Shown here: one piece after another, positions 44,317 through 53,779 of the stretch
How positions within the stretch are numbered: the stretch's first letter is position 1
Layout: every line of letters starts with the position of its first letter
Assembly: GCA_012976225.1 (NCBI GenBank)
Contig: JAAVVG010000012.1
Coordinates: 310,001 to 374,000, forward strand
Origin: Golubevia sp. BC0850
Taxonomy: Eukaryota; Basidiomycota; Exobasidiomycetes; Golubeviales; Golubeviaceae
Length of the DNA: 64,000 bases
Direction of reading: 5' to 3'
Made by a program: the position numbers and the translations under genes
The notes under the pieces: generated by a model
The model's database searches: none
Told to the model about the DNA's origin: nothing
The model's input: only the letters and a program-made list of their open reading frames with translations

Positions 44317-45232
44317 AAGTTACCAATGGAATCCAGAAAAATGATTGTCGATTTTCCTGCCGCTGGAGCTCTTTATGGGGGCAAGGGGTCTCGAGAATGT
44401 CTGGCTTTCCTAGATCCTTCCTTTGTAAATGCTGAGTGAAGTTTTTCTTGAAAAATGATCCTTGATCCCAGACCTCTGTAGGAATTGAATCTCTGCTCCC
44501 TTCACCAGCTTCAATTCTGATTGTTCAAAGGCCCTCTTTGCCCATCTCCTCCGATGTCAAGGTCTGAGCAGCAGCTTCGATGATTCTAACAGCTGCTATC
44601 TCCATTCGTCAGCCAGATTTCAGTCTTGAGGAAAGATTGGGTAAGCCCCAAAATGGATGGAGGCGCACGAGGGTGGAAGTTTGACAGCATCCACTGGCAA
44701 AGCATCTCCGTCAATGGCTTCCAATTCAGCTTTTGAGAGTCGATTGTTCCCTTTTCTTCTCATGCTTAATATTACGTTGAAAGTCTGACTTTGACGAGCT
44801 TGGTTGACAGAAAGGGGGACTAGAAGGGGGTGTCACTCAGCTTCCTCGACCGGGCTCATCCCTTTCTTTCGCTGGGGCAAAAGACGAGAGATTTCCCTTG
44901 AAACAGCTCAAACGGTGAATTGGGTTTTGATTCGATCTTTAGTCTTACCATGGCTGGATGAAATCAGATGACGGAAGAAGTTTGAGATTGGGGCGTTTTC
45001 TGACTCGGCAAATTTTCACCGAAAAGAAAATTCGTACCCTCCTTCTTTCTTCCTACCTTCGTATCTTTTGCCCTATTTGACTTTCAATCATCATTCATCA
45101 ATCGTCGAAATTGAGAGTAGAACATGAGTAGAGTGAGTACTTTGACACCATGCACCTCGAGAACAACAGTTCTATTCGAGTCTGATCTTGCTTCTTAACT
45201 CTTCATTTCTCCCACTCAGCCTTGAAAGCATG
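44317..45232. other. No gene recognised
   Basis: About 0.9 kb without a convincing coding pattern, repeat or RNA gene. Ends in the 5' flank of the family-2 copy; near 45120 a short ATG-GTGAGT arrangement could be a leader exon but cannot be tied to anything. Confidence 0.45.
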
Positions 45233-46829
45233 AATCAGCAAATCGACAACAAGAGTTCTGAAGAAGAACTGGCATCCTTCAGTACCTTACCTGAAGATCT
45301 TGTTCCTCAAGTTGTCGGATTCATTCGGAGTTGGGCAGAAAAAGAGGAAGTTGGGAAAGATTGTGAAGAGAAACTGCAAAAAGGTAGAAGGTTAGTCTCC
45401 CATGCCACTTGATTTCTCATCTCAGTCTTTTTTCACTGACTGAAGTTCTTCTTGACCCTCCTGAATAATAGATTAAGAGACGCGAGTTTGATCTCTATCG
45501 CCTCAACTTCAAGATCTTTCTTTTCAAAGTGTTATCCTCATCTCCTCCAAAACGTTACCATCAACGTTCTGACTCTCACCTCGGTCTATCTGCTACTGCA
45601 AAGAGAGCCACTAGTCGGTCTTGAGATCCAGCAATTGGTGGTACGAAGTTCTGAAGACCATCCTGCTGAGGAAGAAGCTTCCTTCTTCAAGCTCTGGGGC
45701 GCTCCTGACTCTGCAGCTGGAAGAAATCTCACTCAAATCGAGGCTGAATCTCAAGCCTTGAGGAGCATCTTGGGCAAGTGTCAGAATCTCCAGACTCTAG
45801 TGCTGAAATATGGGATCTACCTTTGTCTGAAGGGGTTATTCAACGGAAGGAGCCTACCACTACCCTTCCTCACCCAATCCTTAAAGAGGCTCTTTTGGTT
45901 TCTGCCGAACAACAGGAACGGAATGGCTCAGCGGAGAACATGATCTGGATTCTGTGTAAAGGTCCCTTGTCTCTCCACTTGCTCTCAAACTGACCTTCAA
46001 TCTTTCCCACGCGATCTGATTGGCAATAGTATACTGCTCTGACTTAACTGGAGCGGCTTTAGCATTCAATTTAGATTATGAGTCCTTCAAATTCCTTTCA
46101 GAATACTCGGAAACCTTCAAAGGTCTATCAAACGTCAGACAGCTTGCCCTCACTCCAAAAATGATCTGGGATGATGGCTCCTTCAACAATATGGGATGGT
46201 TAAGGTCGAGGGGAGAAAAGACAAAGTTGGGGGAGGAAATGTAGAAACAGCTGCAGTTCATCACTTCCTTCAGGTTACCAACTCTCTTGACTCTTTGGAG
46301 GTAACAGCTGGAGAGGCACCTACTTTCTCTGGAGGATTATCAAGATCAGAAGTCTCGGTGGACTTTCTCTCAAGTCTCGCCCAACCTTTTCATTCAATCA
46401 AGCGGCTCCGTCTCGTGAGCGTCCGCACCTCGAAGTCCAACATGTCTCTCTCAATCTTCAAGACGCTCAACATCTCGAGTCTAGTCTGGTTTCTTCTGCG
46501 GAAGATGAAGGAAGGGGAGCTAGGCGCCTCAGTGTTAAGGTATTGAGGCCTTCCATCTCCCCTCTTTCTGGTTTAGCGAGTCCAATCCAAAAGGCGAGGG
46601 CTTCGTAGAAGAGCTCCTCTTGTTGACCATTCTCTCAAGCAAGAGACTCCCAAATCTGAGAGAGACGGTCATCCCATCTAAACCGATCGATCCGAATGGC
46701 TCAGAAGCAGCTTCTCTCCGTTCATTCAGACTTTGGAAAGAGGCAAGGAAAGTCCTGAAAGTGAACGAGTTGGTCAAAAGCGGAAGGGTCAGACTGAGGG
46801 CTTTGGAATTAGGAGAGACGAGTGAGTAA
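45233..46829 (+). pseudogene. Family-2 F-box-like gene, full length but frameshifted
   Basis: Starts MNQQIDNKSSEEELASFSTL at 45233. The F-box-like part is LPEDLVPQVVGFIRSWAEKE plus, after a short intron (about 45391-45470), LISIASTSRSFFSKCYPHLL and QNVTINVLTL. Then KCQNLQTLVL and LRR-like text. The frame breaks at about 45930 (two extra bases against the 51-kb copy), near 46210-46240, and at about 46540, where GTTAAGG replaces GTTTTAAG-type sequence of the 19-kb copy; the homologous blocks continue in other frames to LRALELGETSE near 46829. With three independent breaks it is most likely a pseudogene, although it is the only copy here that keeps both halves. Confidence 0.65.
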
Positions 46830-47159
46830 ACCCTTAGATTCCTTTCTGACCTGCTGCTTCCACTTGCTCAGTAGACTCACCTGTCTTTTTCTGACTTCTT
46901 TGACTTCTAGTTGGGGAAGCTTCAAAAGGAGGAAATTGGATCTCAACCGCTGAGTGGATTTCTCCCTGCCCTCGCTGATCAGTTTCCTAGGATGATGACT
47001 GCGACAAAGAGTGCTCTTTGACTTCAAATTTAATATTGCTATGGGAATGAAGATGATGTTGAAGATGGAAGAGTGAAGTGACACCTGAGAAAGAAGGAGA
47101 AGAGCCCAAATCTCGACTGCATAAACTTCATCCCGAACAATACCTCCAATCGAAGCTTT

Positions 47160-47486
47160 TTTCTTTCCACATCTAACACGAAATTTGGAATCAAGCCAGT
47201 AACGATCTCAAAGCGACTCCGATCCTTCGTTTGAGGATACGGAATTGTTGAAGAGAAAGCCCCCGCCCCCCAAACCGGCCCCGGGAGCCCACTCATCTTC
47301 CCCTCCCTCATCTTCTTTCTCACTTCCGCTGGATCTGTTCCCCGAGGGTTTCGACTTCGACAAAATAATCTTCTCATAGACTGTTCTCTCTGACCAGTTA
47401 CTTCCGAAGCTCAAAGAGATGGTTGCTCCCACTCAGGTTTTCTTACTTGACGAATTATCATTGAGATTGACAAGAGACGTTTTATA
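47160..47486 (+). pseudogene. Family-2 C-terminal fragment
   Basis: A plus-strand frame contains FDFDKIIFS-stop-TVLSDQLLPKLKEMVAPTQ, which aligns with FEEELLLSTILSSKILPNLREMVIPS of the 19-kb fragment, preceded by a divergent proline-rich stretch. It is a short, stop-containing remnant directly downstream of the larger family-2 copy, consistent with a decayed tandem duplicate. Confidence 0.4.
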
Positions 47487-47887
47487 AATGCAAGAGAGAA
47501 GGGGAACAAAAAATAGGTAATTATGCAATAGAGAGAAGAAGAAAAAGAGAAACAAAAAAAGATTGATGAAGGTTGACAAAAGGGAGAAGTGTTGAAATGC
47601 AGAACACCTTTCCTTTTTTCGCTACAAGACTTTCTCGACCGGCTCTGCAAATACACTTCGACCTGATTTGATATTTGAGTACCAGCGCTGTGTAATAAAA
47701 AGGGAAGGGAAAGAATGGGTCAGTGAATTTGATTCTGGTTTGAGTACGATCCTTTAGACTTCGGTTCAGAAAGGCTCACCAAATAAGCTGAGATTAATCG
47801 AAGAGGATTTCAAAAGGGATGAAAATTGATGTCAGACTTTAGAAAGATGAACTCTTGAAAAGCAGCTAGAGAATAAAACTTCCGACC

Positions 47888-48541
47888 CTACTTACCTTCA
47901 TTAACAACCAAAGTCAAAACGGTATGAGGAGCTATCCTCAACAAATGAGCAGTAGTACCTTTATACCATCCTAGAACTCCCTCTGCTTTTGCCGTCAGAT
48001 AAAGACAGTGAATTGGATTCCTGTAGAGAGTTCCTACTGTCCTTCCGTGGGCTGAAAAATACGAAAAAAACATGATTTCTTGTCAGTCTATATCCTTGCC
48101 TCTCTTGAGACCTTCACATTTGAGGATTTCCTTTGTTCCGAGAGATCTCTTGGCTCGGAAGAAACCTTTCTACTCCGACAGAGAGCGTCTGGAAACGGGA
48201 TTAGAAAACTCACCATCAATCTTGGTAGGTTGAGCATACATCCTAGTCAAAGCGGTGTCAGCAGGTTGCATGACCGCACAGACGCACAATCCACTAAAGA
48301 TTGAAGAAGCCAGGTAAGTTAAGAAGGAATCCGGCTTCCCAGCTAGAAGTAAAAGAGGATTGTATGGTATCGTATTTGCTGGAGATAGGTTGATGAGATA
48401 GACTTTGAACCTGTTGCAAAGACGTCAATAATCCTATAAGTCAGTTCGTTCTATTCCTAGAGGCTTCGAGAAGCTTGAGAGAGAAAAGCTCGAGAGAAAG
48501 AGGGGGAGCGGACGGGGAAGAGAAAAAAGTGGGGAGAAGAA

Positions 48542-48578
<37 letters not shown>

Positions 48579-49811
48579 AGATCATAGAGTAACTAACCAA
48601 TTGTAAGCCGGTAACTGAACAGTACTTCCCATAGCAGTTCTCAGAACTGCAGCGTCGATCCCTCTGATCAAACCTGAAGGACCATCTGCTTTGACGATGG
48701 ATCTTAAACCGTCAAAAGTTCCGGAGTAGTTGTAACGTGAGGAAGCCTTTCCAATGGCATGGAGTGGGGAATAGGCTTGAAGACGAGCTTTCACTAGGAA
48801 GAGAGGGTTACCGAGCATCGCTGAGAGGGGGAGAGCGCGGAAAAGAAGGTAGAGTTGAGAATGTGAGCGGTGTGGAAGAGTTGGAGCTGGGGATGAAGAC
48901 GGGCTTGGAGCTGTAGAATTTCTTCTGCTGTCTGGGAACTGCTTTTTGATCCTGATATGCTTTTGAAGTACCTCTAGTTGAAGTCAAGCTACCCTTCTAG
49001 AAGTTCTTCTTCAAAGGACAATCTCTCTCCACTCCTCTCCTTTACTCACCTCCAACCATTCCACTACTAGCCCCAGCCATAAGAGCTCCAGCACCCCACT
49101 GTTCCTCAGGATTCCTTCCAGCAGCTCTACTAATGGCTTTCCTGATAGGTTCATAAAAACCCAATCGACTTCCATTCAAAAGAACTTGATAAATATAAGC
49201 TGCACCTAAACCTCTTTGAACTCCTCTCACACCTTCTCCTTTCAAAGTCTTCGTGAAACAATCTACTGCTGAGGTATAAATTCTGGCTGGAGAAGGTGAT
49301 GAAGCTGCTGATGAAGCAGCAGATGGGATTGAAGTAGTTGGAATTGTGGAAGAAGTAGCTGCTTGAACTGCTTTTGCTAAGGCTGGCTTTGAATTTAAAA
49401 GTTCCCCTTGAAGTTGCATTCTTGTTTTACAAACTTCCATTGGATTCGTCACTGAAGGGAATAGTGAGACGGAGAGAGAGATGGATTAGAAGATGAGACG
49501 TAGGGTGGGGAAACAGAGAGAAGCAAGCTTACCTGTCACTCTGACGACGTCAGACGTCGGAAGAAGTTAGAGAATGGAATAAAAAAGTCAGAATTCAATA
49601 AAACATTCGAATGAGAGAGAGAGAGAAGATTGAGAGACTGGATTCTTTGAGTTGCCGGAAGTCTGTCTACCCATCTCTACTCTACTCTACTCTACTCTAC
49701 TCTACTCTACTCTACTCTACTCTTAACTGATGATACTCACGCAGTCATTGCAGCCAAAGCACCTACCGCGAAACTCTCTGCTGTTGTCACTTTCACTGGC
49801 GACTGTGACAT
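47888..49811 (-). CDS. OAC1: Mitochondrial oxaloacetate/sulfate carrier (OAC1 type)
   Basis: Exons 49811-49741, 49533-49540 (8 nt), 49451-49050, 48820-48598, 48410-48214 and 48051-47888 total 1065 nt and encode 354 aa in frame. Mitochondrial carrier family (SLC25) inner-membrane transporter; OAC1 moves oxaloacetate, sulfate and related anions. Carrier signatures: TNPMEVCKTRMQLQGEL (repeat 1, Px[DE]xxK-like), GNPLFLVKARLQAYSP (repeat 2) and MQPADTALTRMYAQP (repeat 3), with GLGAAYIYQVLLNGSRLGFYEP and GIDAAVLRTAMGSTVQLPAYNW, the last two being OAC1-like. A Ser/Ala-rich insert near residues 45-75 is unusual. The gene can close on TAG at 47888 (VVNEGK) or splice on to an exon near 47690; I prefer the former. 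Confidence 0.88.
48545..48578. repeat. GA-rich simple repeat
   Basis: An almost pure (GA)n run inside an OAC1 intron, on the minus strand a (TC)n pyrimidine tract. It is about 20 nt downstream of the exon end and probably neutral. Confidence 0.8.
49676..49730. repeat. Pentanucleotide microsatellite (TCTAC)n
   Basis: Eleven uninterrupted TCTAC units inside the 200-nt intron between the first exon and the 8-nt micro-exon of OAC1. Read on the gene strand it is (GTAGA)n, so it adds many GT dinucleotides close to the real donor. Confidence 0.95.
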
Positions 49812-49939
49812 TCTGGATCTATTGAGGCAGTGTTGAAGGGAGTAGAGCAGGTGGCAGGAGGACAGGAAGAAAGAGCAACTTGAATCTCCACCCATTTACA
49901 GCTTTCAACGTTTCAGCTCCAATTCGATCTAAATCTGAC

Positions 49940-51066
49940 ATGGTAAGCTAATTATGAACATCTTGAAACCTCACCTTTCAAACTCATCAACCTCCAATCT
50001 GAAAACTGACGACTTCTCTACTTTCGCTGCTGTCCCACCCTTCCCAGGCACTCTCGGACAGGCTCGTCGGAGGCTCCATGCTCTTGGTGGCTGCTTTCGT
50101 GTTCACTTATTATACTCTCTGGGCTATAGTCACGGTAAGTTTGGAAGATCAGAAAGGTGCAAATTGGAAGGTCAGAGTGAAGCAAAGAGAAATGGGATGA
50201 GAGAGAGTGATAAGCAGCTAAGTTAGACATCAAGCGACATTCAGCTATGGTCCTGTAGGTCCGGCAGAGCCAATCTATGCTGTTATTGAAGAAGGTCTCA
50301 TCGCTCTTGTAGACGGAACAAGAGAGGACTTGACCTTCCAGGTGATGGATCTCAATGCTAAGTTCGTTTGAGGGCAGGACAAGCTCTCTAAGTCCACTAC
50401 TCGTCTCTTAGGCATCTGGATCGCCTGGAAGGAGTTTTCAAGGCTCATTAGATTTCATACTGAGTCTCTTGAGGCAAGTTCGAAGAGGTGGCGGTGTAGA
50501 AAGAGTTGCTCGATCCATTCCTCTGGTCCAGCTACCCAATGATCTCAAGCATTCTGTAGGTTTCGCAGCGTGTTTCGCGTCGCAAGAAGAAGATGAAAAA
50601 TTCAAGAGTCAGAGGAGAACTGGAATTCAAGGGAACGTGTATCCTGCTAGGAAGGAGCGATTCTACCAACAAAGATTCTAAGAATGCTAAGGAAATCCTG
50701 GAAACGATCTTCAGAACCTCCTTTCCATTTGTCGAAATAAGGTCTCTAAGCTTCGATTTAAATGCTCTACGCTGTTCGAGAGTCAATCCATCGATCACTG
50801 ACTCTGACCTCCCCTTGCTTCTCTTCTCTTCTCCCCTCGCCCATCCCCCTCTCCCTCTTTCTCTCTTCCCAACCCTTTCCCCAATTCAGCCATTCTTCCC
50901 CTCCGACTCTCTAATTCAGACCTATTTCCCACCAAGAGAATGGGCAGTCAGACTTCCTGCTCTAATCTTGGTCCTAGGTTTAGGAGTCGTTGGAAGTTTC
51001 GTTGGATTGGTCATGAAGAAAGAAGCTGAGAAGAGGAGGTTGAAAGAGGCTAGGAGGACGGCTTAA
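49940..51066 (+). CDS. DPM2: Dolichol-phosphate mannosyltransferase subunit 2
   Basis: Exons 49940-49942 (only the ATG), 50048-50134 and 50890-51066 total 267 nt and encode 88 aa in frame. DPM2 is a small ER membrane protein that binds and stabilises the catalytic DPM1 for dolichol-phosphate-mannose synthesis, the donor for N-glycans, O-mannosylation and GPI anchors. Sequence: LSDRLVGGSMLLVAAFVFTY (membrane segment 1), FPPREWAVRLPALILVLGLG (the PPREWA-type motif and membrane segment 2), then a basic tail KKEAEKRRLKEARRTA. Length is right for the family. Intron 2 is 755 nt, very long here. It stands back to back with OAC1. Confidence 0.9.
50135..50889 (+). other. 755-nt intron 2 of DPM2 with protein-like remnants
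   Basis: Donor GTAAGT after TLWAIVT and acceptor CCAATTCAG before PFFPSDS. Inside, plus-strand stretches near 50240-50370 (PAEPIYAVIEEGLIALVDGT) and 50430-50680 look like eroded coding sequence in differing frames, of no recognised family. Probably a decayed insertion. Confidence 0.6.
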
Positions 51067-51333
51067 AGAACATAGACCAAGAAGAAAACTTAGGGGAGGG
51101 AGGATCATCGGTTAGGTATGGGATCCTGGATCCAGACTTGAGTAGAATCCGTTTCGAAATTGGACTTTTTTTTTCCAAATCTTGGAAAGGAAGATCGGTG
51201 TGATGGTTCAATTATGGAAGGGTTGAGGGTGTTTCAAGGAGAGTCTTACATTCAAGCTTGCGAGCCAAGATCCTCAAAAAACAATTTGGCAAGATGGTTT
51301 GGGATGAGAAGAGGTGAACAGAACGTCGAGCTT

Positions 51334-52061
51334 CTAAATCCAAATCATGTTCTGGGCCGTCATACTTCTTTTGCGTTGATTAAAAGGCGCTAAATAGAGC
51401 TGTTTCAGGGAGTAAGGGAGAAACGGTATTGGGAGGTCCCTTCCGTTGAATAAATCCGTCAAATTGAAAGGAATTCCACCTTCTAGGAGTAGAGTCTGGA
51501 GATTCTGGCACTTGCTCAAGATTCTCCTCAAGGCTACGGATTCAGCTTCGACTTGAGTGAGCTCTCGTCCAGCTGCAGATTTAAGAGTGGCCCACAGCTT
51601 GAAGAAGGAAGCTCTCTCTTCCACAGTAGGATCGTGCTTGAAATTTCGTAGCACCAATTGCTGGATCTGAAGACCGGGTGTTGGGTCTCTTTGTAGTAGC
51701 GGGTAGACCGAGGGAAGAGTCAGAACGGTGATGGTAGCGTTTTGGAGGAGATGGGGATAACACTTTGAAAAGAAAGATCTTGAAGTTGAAGCGACAGAGA
51801 GGAGAGCTCGGTCTCTCTCACTGTCGTTAGAAACAACATAGAGATCTTGAGTCAGTTGAAGTGAGCAGAATGAACAGGAAAGGGACATAAAGCTACTCAC
51901 ATTCTCCCAAGGTCAATTCTCACTCTCCAATCTTTCCCAGTTTGCTCTTTCTCAGCCCACCTCCTAACAAATTTGACGATTGGAGGAACAAGACCTTCAG
52001 GTAGAGTGCCGAAAGTTGTTCGCTCCTTCTGGGAACTCTCGAGGACAACTTGCTGATTCAT
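51334..52061 (-). pseudogene. Family-2 F-box-like gene, N-terminal half
   Basis: From ATG 52061 (MNQQVVLESSQKERTTFGTL) through LPEGLVPPIVKFVRRWAEKE, a short intron ending near 51850, then LLSVASTSRSFFSKCYPHLL, QNATITVLTLPSVYPLLQRD, LRRILSKCQNLQTLLLEG and a stop after TAQNMIWI at 51334. It matches 45233-45950 block for block; even bases just upstream of the ATG encode PLSLRN versus PLSLES. The 3' half is missing. Intact as far as it goes, so a short F-box-like protein of ~220 aa could be made, but relative to the family it is truncated. Confidence 0.6.
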
Positions 52062-52398
52062 GTTCCGAAGGCTGAGAGGGAACATAAGCACAACAGAAGA
52101 TCCAGGTAACATCTTTCGGGAGAAATGACACGGCAAACGATTCAGCTCCAAAACTTGCAACCTGATACGATTTTTCTTAACCTGATCGCTCTCCTCTTTT
52201 TTGTGAATTATGCCGTATGCATCACCGGGTCTATCTTTCTCACTTATATTTGAAATTTGTTCAAAAATACGGCAAAATTTTTGGAGGTGGCGACTGAAGG
52301 AAGAGGTGCGACCGACCATCTCCCTGAAGCCTGAAGGGAAAGAGCTCGCACGCTCCAGGCCTACATTTGTCTTCTTCAAACACTCGACATCTTCAGAC

Positions 52399-53150
52399 AT
52401 GTCTTACAACGTAGAAGAAAGTTTGAAACTGTAGATTTAATCAACCGTGGCCTGATACATCAGGATTCTCAATCAACCATCCTGCTGCAGAGAGAGTGAG
52501 AGAGAAACGAATTGACATGCGTTGTTCCCTCAGTATGCAACATCAGGTCGTTCAGGCTGCAAAGGAAGATGTAAACAAAAGATCTCAAAAGATGATCTGA
52601 GACTCAGCAAATACCAAGAAGGCATTTACGGAGATGGTGGTGAGTCTACCAACTCCTCATCCTGTAGAGAGAAGAGGGAGATGCGATTCAGAAGCTTATC
52701 CTGTGCTACCTCCTCTCTCCCATTAAGCATGGCGGTACTTCTGACACCCATTGGAAGTGCATCACGCCTGGAATTATGAAAAAGACCATCGCTCAATCTG
52801 ATAATGATCCTGCTAAGTTTGTGAGTGTGCTGGAAACAGAGGTGAGGCGAAGAGGGATGATGAATGGCAGATAAGGAAAAGGCGGGAGTGGATGCCGGCT
52901 GTGAGAAAGGGACTGAAGGATCTTGACCATACAAGATAAATTCCGGGAAAATGATCTCTGTAGATCATCGAAGCTTTCTATCCTTTTCAGCCTCGAGACG
53001 CGAGACGAGAGTCAAGCATCTGGAAGTTCAAAAAAGGGTGGAAAAGGTTCAAAATCAAGAGGCGGAAAAAAGAGTCCTAAGAAAGATGCAGAAGGCTCTT
53101 CAAAGGATGGAGAAAAGAAGGATGAAGATGAAGAAAGTCAGACAGAATGA
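52399..53150 (+). pseudogene. PARP-type zinc-finger protein with damaged splice structure
   Basis: Small one-finger protein of the fungal PARP-zf type: MSYNVE (52399), then YATSGRSGCKGRCKQKISKD (52534 on) and HGGTSDTHWKCITPGIMKK (near 52729). These give the Cys-x3-Cys and His-x2-Cys zinc ligands of a PARP finger, which binds DNA ends; a basic/acidic tail follows (KKGGKGSKSRGGKKSPKK, then a Glu/Asp run to 53150). The splice sites are off: after GTA-GAA the expected GTAAGT donor reads GAAAGT, and the next junction (donor at 52640, acceptor CATTAAG near 52728) is out of phase by one. Either a recent pseudogene or non-canonical splicing (a donor GTAGAA at 52411 would skip two residues). The domain call is firmer than the gene model. 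Confidence 0.5.
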
Positions 53151-53779
53151 TGGAAGTGCCGGAAGTGCTTGGACTTGAAGAATGGAAAAGAAAAAAATGA
53201 AAGAAAGAAAGGAAGGGTTACGAGGAAATAGAGATGTCTGCAAGGTCTTTCGGGTTGAGATTTCAAGGGGGTTAATTTTTTGGGAGATCGTGCTTCGCAG
53301 ACTTTGTTCGGTAGTTTCGATGTCAGATCATATCAATTCAGATTGCAAAGGTCTGAAAACTTCAGTATCTTTACGTTTGGCTTGACACCAAAAGACAAGA
53401 GTCTAGTCGAGAAAATGACGGCATACAGTCTGATTGTCCAACGTCATATTCAAGTAAACCCATTATCATCAGAATCAAACTTAATGGCTCTCGCTTTCAC
53501 CGAACAAAGGGAAAGGCCTAAGGAGGTTCATTTCGCGTTAGAAATTGTCACAAGATGAGTATGTACAAGAATGGCAGAATGGTTTGAGAGGAGGGGGTAT
53601 TTGAGAAGGTCGTTCTTGCTCGTTGTGTTCGTGAATTAGATAGGAACTCGAAGGAGAAAAATCCGAGGATTTGAGAGTAATAGATTGAATCGTAAGGGTC
53701 TCAACATCTCAACATAGGAGCGAGAAGAAGACGATGAAGGTTGAAGTCGAAAGATAAGCATAGAGAACCACGCAGAAGG
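53151..53779. other. Downstream region with one unexplained open frame
   Basis: A plus-strand frame 53280-53558 reads naturally (TLFGSFDVRSYQFRLQ, EKMTAYSLIVQRHIQVNPLS) but has no start context, homology or splice partner that I can identify. The rest is 3' flank of the convergent gene ending at 53780. Confidence 0.35.

Noticed and set aside
46535-46777. Minus-strand 80-codon frame
   Set aside because: Antisense of the family-2 C-terminal block; a mirror frame also appears opposite the 19-kb copy.
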